A stretch of 16,010 bases of DNA, from positions 1 to 16,010 of the forward strand of contig CAVQHY010000002.1 of NCBI GenBank assembly GCA_963712465.1, written 5' to 3'. The stretch's first letter is position 1; each line of letters opens with the position of its first letter. The stretch is from CAVQHY01 sp963712465 (GTDB lineage Bacteria; Actinomycetota; Thermoleophilia; Gaiellales; Gaiellaceae). The translations under genes and the position numbers were made by a program. Below the pieces are notes generated by a model. That model had not been told where the DNA came from, ran no database searches, and worked only from the letters and a program-made list of their open reading frames with translations. Of this stretch, positions 8,017-13,509 are shown one piece after another.

Positions 8017-9654
8017 GTGCGAGTCTTGGCCATGTTCACCCGAGGAACGGTGCTCGTCGCGATGGTGGTTCTGCTCGCGGCGCTCGCCGCGGGGCCGGCT
8101 GTCGCGGGGGGCGGCGGCGGTGGACCGCGCGTGCCGGCGATCGACTGGCAGCCGTGCGGCGACGACTTCCCCGGCCTCGAGTGCGCAACGGCCCAGGTGC
8201 CGCTCGACTACAACCGGCCCCGGGGGAAGACCACCGAGCTCGCGCTGGCCCGCGTGCCGGCGAGCGACCCCGAGGGCAGGATCGGCAGCCTGTTCGTCAA
8301 CCCCGGCGGACCGGGCGGCTCCGGCGTGGCCCTCGTCCTCGGCGGCTTCGGTGAGTTCCTGAGTGCGAACCTCGGAGGGCGCTTCGACGTCGTCGGCTTC
8401 GACCCGCGCGGCGTCGGCGCGTCGGATCCGCTGCACTGCTTCGACAGCGAGGACGACCTGAACGCGTTCTTCGACGCGGTGCCGCTCTTCCCTTACCAGC
8501 GCGGACAGTACAGGCCCTTCTACGATCAGTACTCGTCGCTCGCCGGGTTGTGCCTCAGCCGGGGCGAGCGGATCGCCGAGCACATGAGCACGGCGGACGT
8601 CGTCCGCGACCTCGACCTCCTGCGGACGGCGGTCGGCGACCGCAAGCTGAGCTACCTGGGGTTCTCCTACGGCAGCTACATCGGCAACACGTACGCCAAC
8701 CTCTTCCCGAGGAATGTGCGTGCGCTGGTCATCGACGGCGTGCTCGACCCGCGTCTCTGGTCGAGCGGTCGCCAGATCGAGTCCGACCGGGTCGCGACGC
8801 AGGACGTGTTCGACGAATTCCTGCGCCTCTGCCAGGAGGCCGGCCCGGCCTGCGCGTTCTTCGATGGAAAGCGGACGGCGAAGCGCTGGGAGACGTTGGC
8901 CCGGACGCTCGAGGACGAGCCCGTCGACCTCGGCGACGGCTTCATCTACACCTACGACTTCCTGATCAACGACGCCACGGGCGCGATGTACTCGCCGGAG
9001 ATCTGGGGCGGCCCCGAGGGCTACGCGGCGTTCCTCGACTTCGTCGCGGACGTCACTCTGGGGGACCAGTCGGCGAAGGCGAAGGCGCGGGCTGTGCGCA
9101 GACACCTCGTCCAGGCGCTGTCGCCGCCGCAGCCGGAGCCCGACTACGACAACGGGCTCGATGCGTACTTCGGCAACCAGTGCGCGGACACGGAGTATCC
9201 GGACACCTTCCGCGAGTTCCTGCTGATCGACCGGTTCGCGCGGGCGGGCTCGCGCTTCGGCCCTTACTGGTGGTGGTTCAACGCCCCGTGCGCCGAGTGG
9301 CCGGTCGCGAAGGACCGCTACGTCGGGCCGTGGACGGCGCGCACGTCGGCTCCCGTCCTCGTCGTCGGCAACTTCCACGATCCCGCCACCGACTACGCGG
9401 GGGCACAAGCCTCGAACAGGCTGCTCAAGAACAGCCGTCTGCTGAGCTACGCGGGCTGGGGCCACGTCGCCTACCCGCGAAACCTGTGCACGCAGGAGTA
9501 CGTCGACGCTTACCTCCTCGCGGGCAGCCTGCCGCCCGTCGGCACGGTCTGTCCGGCGAACCCGAACCCGTTCCTCGACGTGCCCGAGGAGCCCCTGGCG
9601 GAGAGCACGCACCTGGTCGGCCTGCCGCCGGACGGGATCCCGCCGTCGCCGTAG
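8017..9654 (+). CDS. Secreted alpha/beta-hydrolase, tripeptidyl-aminopeptidase-like (TAP-like C-terminal domain)
   Basis: A 545-residue exported serine hydrolase. A classical signal peptide occupies residues 1-30: a short basic start, a hydrophobic stretch from Thr11 and a likely cleavage after AVA30. The mature protein has the oxyanion-loop motif NPGGPGGSG (95-103), DPRGVGASD, the nucleophile elbow GFSYGS with Ser217, a lid region with several Cys residues, and a TAP-like C-terminal part carrying Asp455 (GNFHDPATDY) and His483 (GWGHVAYPR). The complete triad suggests an active peptidase or esterase; known relatives remove N-terminal tri- or dipeptides or hydrolyse esters. The GTG at 8017 has GGGAGG 6 bases upstream. 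It is monocistronic, converging on the PRC-like gene 36 bases away. Confidence 0.92.
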   Translation: MRVLAMFTRGTVLVAMVVLLAALAAGPAVAGGGGGGPRVPAIDWQPCGDDFPGLECATAQVPLDYNRPRGKTTELALARVPASDPEGRIGSLFVNPGGPGGSGVALVLGGFGEFLSANLGGRFDVVGFDPRGVGASDPLHCFDSEDDLNAFFDAVPLFPYQRGQYRPFYDQYSSLAGLCLSRGERIAEHMSTADVVRDLDLLRTAVGDRKLSYLGFSYGSYIGNTYANLFPRNVRALVIDGVLDPRLWSSGRQIESDRVATQDVFDEFLRLCQEAGPACAFFDGKRTAKRWETLARTLEDEPVDLGDGFIYTYDFLINDATGAMYSPEIWGGPEGYAAFLDFVADVTLGDQSAKAKARAVRRHLVQALSPPQPEPDYDNGLDAYFGNQCADTEYPDTFREFLLIDRFARAGSRFGPYWWWFNAPCAEWPVAKDRYVGPWTARTSAPVLVVGNFHDPATDYAGAQASNRLLKNSRLLSYAGWGHVAYPRNLCTQEYVDAYLLAGSLPPVGTVCPANPNPFLDVPEEPLAESTHLVGLPPDGIPPSP

Positions 9655-9658
9655 TAGG

Positions 9659-9684
9659 CCGAGGACACGCCGTTCCCGCCTCGG
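9659..9684. terminator. Weak hairpin between convergent genes
   Basis: CCGAGG (9659-9664) pairs with CCTCGG (9679-9684) around a 14-base loop in the 36-base gap between the convergent hydrolase and PRC-like genes. There is no T-tract and the stem is short. A shared bidirectional terminator is plausible from position only. Confidence 0.3.
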
Positions 9685-9690
9685 TGCGCT

Positions 9691-10008
9691 CTATCGTCCG
9701 GATGCGGTAGCTCGTTCGGTGCCGGTGATCCGCGGTGAGGGACGCAGGACCACTCGGCGTTCCTCGGGGACGACGCGCTCGATCTCGGCCACGGGGACGA
9801 TCAGCAGCACGTCGCCCGAGCGCCCTGCGTGCACGGCCAGCGCGGTCGGACGATCCCAGCGCGTGCTCGGCGCATAGCGCAACGTGTCGACGAGGCCGAC
9901 ATGGCACTCAGCCGAGTCGACCATGAACCCCTCGCAGAGGGCGAGGCCCTCGAGGGACGAGGCTTCGGCGTCTCGAGAGCGAGACCTCACCGTCTGAGCG
10001 CTGTTCAT
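9691..10008 (-). CDS. Small PRC-barrel-like protein, function unknown
   Basis: A 105-residue protein whose core (about 24-90) resembles a PRC-barrel-type beta domain: CEGFMVDSAECHVGLVDTLRY, then RPTALAVHAGRSGDVLLIVPVAEIERVVPEERRVVLRP in two pieces, the usual alternation of strands ending in a valine-rich V-P-V-x-E-I edge. The first 20 residues are polar and Ser/Arg-rich. PRC-barrel proteins bind RNA, photosynthetic complexes or partner proteins; nothing here fixes the role. ATG 10008 is preceded by GAGGGGGG about 5 bases upstream. A longer reading to 10233 would run through the strong inverted repeat and the AT-rich promoter region and is rejected. It is divergent from the MerR-receiver/KaiC-like genes. 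Confidence 0.72.
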   Translation of the reverse strand: MNSAQTVRSRSRDAEASSLEGLALCEGFMVDSAECHVGLVDTLRYAPSTRWDRPTALAVHAGRSGDVLLIVPVAEIERVVPEERRVVLRPSPRITGTERATASGR

Positions 10009-10041
10009 CGTCGACCCCCCTCGGCGTGGTGCGAAAGAGTC

Positions 10042-10103
10042 GGGGGGCGGCGCTCCGATCCCGGTTCCACGGCCGCGTGGTCCCTTCACGAGCGCCGCCC
10101 TCC
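10042..10103 (-). promoter_or_regulatory. Large nested inverted repeat, possible structured RNA leader of the PRC-like gene
   Basis: An outer helix pairs 10042-10055 with 10090-10103: 11 perfect pairs (GGGCGGCGCTC with GAGCGCCGCCC), then one G-T and two G-C pairs. Inside, CCACG-GCCG-CGTGG (10067-10080) forms a second hairpin, and the two helices are separated by an internal loop of 11 and 9 bases. The element ends 33 bases before the PRC-like start. If that gene is transcribed from the AT-rich region further upstream, it would be a folded 5' leader. I do not recognise a known riboswitch; a protein-binding cruciform or terminator is the alternative. Confidence 0.5.
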
Positions 10104-10119
10104 CAAACACGTCGAGACT

Positions 10120-10224
10120 AGCAGGTGTGCTGAGAAAATGAGTAGCTCTCGCTGATATATTGGAGCGAAAAGTACAGCAAAGAGCGAAAACATCCTCTCC
10201 ACGAGTTTCGTATTCTCCCCGACG
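10120..10224. promoter_or_regulatory. AT-rich divergent control region between the PRC-like and MerR-receiver genes
   Basis: This is the only markedly AT-rich stretch noticed in the window. On the plus strand TATTCT (10211-10216) fits TANNNT and sits 8 bases before the MerR ATG, with no Shine-Dalgarno between, as expected for a leaderless transcript. TATATT at 10156-10161 is another plus-strand candidate. On the minus strand TTGCTG followed 15 bases later by TATATC could serve the PRC-like gene. TCGCT...AGCGA (10149-10153 and 10164-10168) is a short inverted repeat that a MerR-type dimer could bind. Confidence 0.45.
10163..10190. repeat. Direct repeat GAGCGAAAA x2 in the divergent control region
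   Basis: GAGCGAAAA occurs at 10163-10171 and again at 10182-10190, 19 bases apart start to start, close to two helical turns, so both copies face nearly the same side of the DNA. AGTACAG lies between them. The arrangement fits tandem binding sites for the neighbouring MerR-type protein; this is inference. Confidence 0.4.
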
Positions 10225-10593
10225 ATGCCTCAAGACTCACGTCCGATCTACAGCATCGGAGTCGTCGCGCGCCTGCTCGGCACCAGCCCGGCGACGATCC
10301 GGACCTGGGAGGACCGCTACGGCGTCGTCTCGCCGCAGCGAAGCTCAGGCGGTCGACGACTCTACTCACGCGACGAGGTCGAGCGGCTTCGCTTCGTCAA
10401 GATGAAGATCGACGAGGGCATCCAGCCGGCGGACGCGCACCGTCTGCTCGCCGAGCGAATCGAGGCGGAAGCTCCGGCACGGCGAACGAGGGGGCGCGTG
10501 AGGCCCCGGGTCGGCTCATCCTGCTGGCGGAGCGCGATCTCCATTCGGCCGACCTCACCGAGTACTTCCTCCGCAGCGAAGGGTACGAGGTAA
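10225..10593 (+). CDS. MerR-family HTH part of a MerR-receiver regulator (frameshifted)
   Basis: The first about 80 residues form a MerR-type winged helix-turn-helix like that of CarH/LitR/MlrA: YSIGVVARLLGTSPATIRTW (9-28), EDRYGVVSPQRSSGGRRLYS (29-48), then DEVERLRFVKMKIDEGIQPADAHRLL (50-75). From about residue 90 the frame becomes Arg/Ser-rich nonsense and ends at TAA 10591, while the next frame encodes a receiver domain. The open frame is therefore 122 residues, but the meaningful protein is probably a fusion of about 223 residues. The ATG has no Shine-Dalgarno; a -10-like TATTCT 8 bases upstream suggests a leaderless mRNA. The regulator likely acts on the divergent promoter region and its own operon. 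Confidence 0.8.
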   Translation: MPQDSRPIYSIGVVARLLGTSPATIRTWEDRYGVVSPQRSSGGRRLYSRDEVERLRFVKMKIDEGIQPADAHRLLAERIEAEAPARRTRGRVRPRVGSSCWRSAISIRPTSPSTSSAAKGTR

Positions 10594-10895
10594 GCGTCGC
10601 GACCGACCCGGCCGATGCCGAGAGGAAGTTCGCGGAGCTCTCTCCGCAACTCGTGATCGTCGACCTTCTCCTCTCCGGGGGAACCGGAGCGGATCTTTGC
10701 CGCCGCCTCAAGGAGCGGCGCTCCTCCGTACCGGTGCTGGCAGTGTCGAGTCTCGATGCTCGCGAGGCTGCTGCGGTGGCCGGTGCGGATGCCTTCATGC
10801 AGAAGCCGCTCGAGCCGCCTGAGCTCGTTTCCGTCGTGACGGAGTTGCTCGGCTCGGAGGCCTCCCTCGATTCGGACGTCGGAGCCCGAGTGTGA
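10494..10895 (+). pseudogene. Receiver (REC) domain part of the MerR-receiver regulator, out of frame with its HTH
   Basis: Read from 10494 in the frame one base back from the MerR frame, the sequence gives a short linker, then GRLILLAERD, DLTEYFLRSEGYEV, LVIVDLLLSGGTGADLCRRL, VPVLAVSSLD and AFMQKPLEPPELVSVV: a CheY-like receiver with phospho-acceptor Asp (codon 10662) and conserved Ser and Lys (10803). The usual first acidic pair reads E-R-D, so metal binding may be modified. No ATG, GTG or TTG in this frame precedes the domain; the first usable start (GTG 10653) would drop its first strand and helix. The simplest reading is a MerR-receiver fusion interrupted by one missing base near the G5 run at 10490-10494. 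Its stop overlaps the KaiC-like start (GTGA). Confidence 0.72.
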
Positions 10896-12292
10896 TCAAT
10901 CGCGTTCCGAGCGGCGATCCCAAGCTCGACCAGGTGCTCGGGGGCGGGCTCCCCGAGCACTCGATCGCGCTGGTCGCAGGCGCCCCCGGGAGCGGCAAGA
11001 CGATTCTCGCCCACCAGTACGTCTTCCAGAACGCGACAAGCGGGAAGCCGGCCCTCTACATCACGACGGCGTCGGAGCCCTTCGACAAGGTCCTGCGGTA
11101 CGGGCAGGGCCTCACATTCTTCGACCGTCAGGCCGTGGGCCAGAGGGTCTTCTTCGAGGACGTCGGAACCGTGCTCGCGTCGCGAGGGCTCACTGCGGCC
11201 CTCGATCGAATCGACGCGCTCCTGAAGGAGCGGCGTCCGGGCATGATCGTGATCGACAGCTTCACGGCGTTTCGCGACTTTGCGGCGGACGACGGTGAGT
11301 TTCGGAGGTTCCTGCACGCTCTCGCCGGCCGGCTCTCCGTGTTTCCGGCCACGACCTTCTGGATCGGGGAGTACGACGGCGACGAGGCTGCGCAGAGCCC
11401 TGAGTTCACGGTCGCCGACGCGATTCTGCATCTGTCCGCGAAGTGGATCTCGGAACGCGAGCTCCGGGAGTTCGAGGTTCGCAAGCTCCGCGGCTCCGAC
11501 TTCCTCATGGGAAGGCATGCGTACCGGCTCTCGCAGGAGGGCTTCGACGTCTTCCCTCGTCTTGCCGATCCGGCGCAGGAAGCGCGCTATGACTCGCAGG
11601 GGGGCGGCGGTCGCATCTCCTCGGGGATCAAGGCGCTCGACGAGATGCTGGCCGACGGGTATTGGCCCGGTTCGTCGACGTTGATCGCGGGCCCATCGGG
11701 CTGTGGCAAGACTCTCCTGGGCCTTCACTTCGTCTTCAGCGGCGCCCAGCAGGGGGAGCCCGGCCTCATCGCCACGCTTCAGGAGAACCCCACGCAGCTC
11801 GAGCGCGTCGTCCAGAGCTTCGGCTGGTCGCTCGACGAGGACAGCGTCGAGGTCATGTATCGGTCGCCCGTCGATATCTACATCGACGAGTGGTTCTACG
11901 AGCTCTTTCAGAGGATCGAGAGCGGCGGCGTCCGCCGGGTCCTGCTCGACAGCCTCGACGATCTCGGTTTCACCACGCAGGACGAGGTGCGCTTTCGCGA
12001 GTACATGTACTCACTCGTTCAGCGCTGCGCGCGAGCGCGCGTCAGCCTCATGATGACCCTCGAGGTTCCGGACATCTCCCGCGTCACGCATCTGTCCGAC
12101 TTCAGCATCTCGCACCTTGCCGACAACGTGGTCCTTCTCCAGTACGTCTGGGCCGGGTCCGAGGTGAAGCGCGCGCTCACGGTCCTGAAGGCCCGTGCGA
12201 GCGCGCTCGAGCCGACCGTCCGCGAGTTCAGGATCCTCCCCGACGGCATCGTTCTCGGCGACACGATCGACCTCGCCCACGACAAGGGCTGA
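10892..12292 (+). CDS. Two-domain KaiC-like RecA-fold ATPase
   Basis: A 466-residue cytoplasmic protein with two KaiC/RecA domains. Domain 1 (about 1-230): Walker A GAPGSGKT (30-37) and Walker-B-like VIDSF (Asp122). Domain 2 (about 240-460): Walker A GPSGCGKT (267-274) and LLDSLDD (Asp353). The C-terminal block VVLLQYV...VKRALTVLKARAS...VREF matches KaiC closely. By my alignment, the paired catalytic glutamates of KaiC read Ser61-Glu62 in domain 1 and Gln297-Glu298 in domain 2, and the autophosphorylation pair Ser431-Thr432 reads Ser407-His408. No KaiA or KaiB gene is in the window. The GTG start overlaps the receiver stop by 4 bases, so the two are coupled and probably partners. Confidence 0.9.
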   Translation: MINRVPSGDPKLDQVLGGGLPEHSIALVAGAPGSGKTILAHQYVFQNATSGKPALYITTASEPFDKVLRYGQGLTFFDRQAVGQRVFFEDVGTVLASRGLTAALDRIDALLKERRPGMIVIDSFTAFRDFAADDGEFRRFLHALAGRLSVFPATTFWIGEYDGDEAAQSPEFTVADAILHLSAKWISERELREFEVRKLRGSDFLMGRHAYRLSQEGFDVFPRLADPAQEARYDSQGGGGRISSGIKALDEMLADGYWPGSSTLIAGPSGCGKTLLGLHFVFSGAQQGEPGLIATLQENPTQLERVVQSFGWSLDEDSVEVMYRSPVDIYIDEWFYELFQRIESGGVRRVLLDSLDDLGFTTQDEVRFREYMYSLVQRCARARVSLMMTLEVPDISRVTHLSDFSISHLADNVVLLQYVWAGSEVKRALTVLKARASALEPTVREFRILPDGIVLGDTIDLAHDKG

Positions 12293-12311
12293 CTGCGGCC
12301 CGGCTCCGCGG

Positions 12312-12344
12312 TCGCTGTTGTCTTGCACCCCGTACCGACAGCGA
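12312..12344. repeat. Inverted repeat TCGCTGT / ACAGCGA in the gap after the KaiC-like gene
   Basis: Perfect 7-base arms at 12312-12318 and 12338-12344 are separated by 19 bases, inside the 71-base gap between the KaiC-like and GcvT-like genes. There is no T-tract. It could be a weak terminator or a protein-binding site for the following gene; chance is possible. Confidence 0.3.
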
Positions 12345-12363
12345 ACGGGACGAGGGGAGCTGG

Positions 12364-13464
12364 ATGACCAAGGAGATCAAGCGGACGGCATTCAACCGCC
12401 GGCAACGAGCGCTGGGGGTCGTCCAGCACCTAGACCGTGAAGGCTGGTACTGGCCCAAGCACTTCGGCGATCCCGTGGCCGAGCACCACGCGATCCGCAA
12501 CGACGTCGGAGTCTGGGACGTCTCGCCGCTGCGCAAGCTGGCGTTGAGCGGCCCAGACGTCGTGAAAGCGGTCGACCGGATCTTCGCGAACGACATGCAG
12601 ACGCTCGAGATCGGGCAGGTGCGGTACACGCCGTTCTGCGACGAGAACGGGAAGCTGGTCGGCGAATGCACGGTCCTGAGGATGGCCCACGACCGGTGCA
12701 TGGCGGTCACCGCGCTCGACTCCGACCTCGACCACTTCAAGACCGTGGTCGACGGGCTCTCGGTCGAAATCGAGCCGATGACGAGGTCGATCCCGCAGCT
12801 CGGGATCAGCGGCCCCCGCTCACGCGAGCTGCTCCAGAGTCTCACGGACGTCGACGTCGCGGGGCTCCGCTACTTCCGCTTCTGGCCCGAGCAGGTGAAG
12901 GTCGGCGGCGTTCCGTGCTGGGTGTCACGCACCGGCTACTCGGGCGAGCTCGGGTACGAGCTGTTCTGCTCGCCCGAGGGGGCCGAGCAGCTCTGGGACG
13001 CGGTCGTCGACGCCGGCGCGAGGCCGTATGGGCTGGCCGCAGTCGAAACGATCAGGATCGAGTCCGGGCTGATCTTCATCGGGCGCGACTACTTCCAGCA
13101 CGAGACGAGCCCGTACGACGTAGGCCTCGACAAGCTCGTCCGGCTCGACAAGGCCGAGTTCCACGGCAAGAAGGCGCTCGCCGCCGAGGCCGCGAGTCCG
13201 CCCAACCGGTTCGTTACCCTCGTCGTGGACGGACCGGTCCCCGAATACGGCGCCGCCGTGACGAAGAACGGTGAGCGGGTCGGCACGGTGACGAGCCCTT
13301 GTGCCAGCCCCACGCTCGGGAAGGTCATCGGCCTGACCGTGCTGAGGGCCGACGTCGCCCGCGACGGTGACACCGTGGAGGTCGCCGTGGAGAACGGAAG
13401 CGTCCCCGCCACGGTCGCCCCCACGCCCCTCTACGACACCGAGAAGAAGCGCCCGCGAGCCTAG
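12364..13464 (+). CDS. GcvT-like aminomethyltransferase-family (folate-binding) protein
   Basis: A 366-residue protein with the GcvT/DmdA fold: N-terminal folate-binding region from HHAIRNDVGVWDVSPLRKLAL to GISGPRSRELL, the motif RTGYSGELGYELF (189-201) with the folate-contacting Glu at 195, then ETIRIESGLIFIGRDY, GLDKLVRLDKAEFHGKKAL and a C-terminal beta-barrel (about 275-360). The T-protein block that normally reads G-x-x-x-D-D-L reads GKLVGEC (Gly100-Glu101), so the catalytic aspartate seems changed. No glycine-cleavage P or H protein genes are nearby. A one-carbon or demethylation reaction on tetrahydrofolate is likely, but the substrate is unknown. ATG 12364 has AGGGGAG about 6 bases upstream. 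Confidence 0.85.
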   Translation: MTKEIKRTAFNRRQRALGVVQHLDREGWYWPKHFGDPVAEHHAIRNDVGVWDVSPLRKLALSGPDVVKAVDRIFANDMQTLEIGQVRYTPFCDENGKLVGECTVLRMAHDRCMAVTALDSDLDHFKTVVDGLSVEIEPMTRSIPQLGISGPRSRELLQSLTDVDVAGLRYFRFWPEQVKVGGVPCWVSRTGYSGELGYELFCSPEGAEQLWDAVVDAGARPYGLAAVETIRIESGLIFIGRDYFQHETSPYDVGLDKLVRLDKAEFHGKKALAAEAASPPNRFVTLVVDGPVPEYGAAVTKNGERVGTVTSPCASPTLGKVIGLTVLRADVARDGDTVEVAVENGSVPATVAPTPLYDTEKKRPRA

Positions 13465-13466
13465 AG

Positions 13467-13484
13467 ATCGCTCCCGGGAGCGAT
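13467..13484. promoter_or_regulatory. 18-bp perfect palindrome between the GcvT-like and glycosyltransferase genes
   Basis: ATCGCTCCCGGGAGCGAT reads identically on both strands and begins 3 bases after the GcvT-like stop. Its GGGAG is the only Shine-Dalgarno-like sequence ahead of the glycosyltransferase region, and TACGAT (13486-13491, a TANNNT -10 candidate) follows directly. It could be a dimeric repressor operator at a promoter, or a short hairpin with loop CCGG that ends the upstream message or hides the ribosome-binding site. Confidence 0.5.
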
Positions 13485-13509
13485 GTACGATGCGCTCCCT
13501 TTCGCATGA
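13483..13509 (+). other. Possible 8-codon leader ORF overlapping the glycosyltransferase start
   Basis: ATG 13483 encodes M-Y-D-A-L-P-F-A and stops at TGA 13507-13509, which overlaps the glycosyltransferase ATG (13506) as ATGA. GGGAG stands only 3 bases before the mini-ORF ATG, which is closer than usual, whereas the glycosyltransferase ATG itself has no Shine-Dalgarno. Ribosomes ending the mini-ORF could restart on the main gene. The sequence is short enough to be chance. Confidence 0.3.

Noticed and set aside
7852..9612. A 586-codon open frame on the minus strand opposite the hydrolase gene
   Set aside because: Shadow of the secreted hydrolase: Arg/Val/Glu-rich with no recognisable domain, while the plus strand has a signal peptide and a complete catalytic triad.
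10009..10233. N-terminal extension of the PRC-like protein to 180 residues
   Set aside because: It would translate through the strong inverted repeat and the AT-rich promoter region; ATG 10008 has a purine-rich ribosome-binding site and gives the normal domain length.
10484..10500. Programmed -1 ribosomal frameshift site in the MerR-receiver gene
   Set aside because: The zero-frame codons ACG AGG GGG do not make an X-XXY-YYZ heptamer and I see no obvious stimulatory hairpin directly downstream; a one-base change in the G run is simpler. Kept only as a remote possibility.
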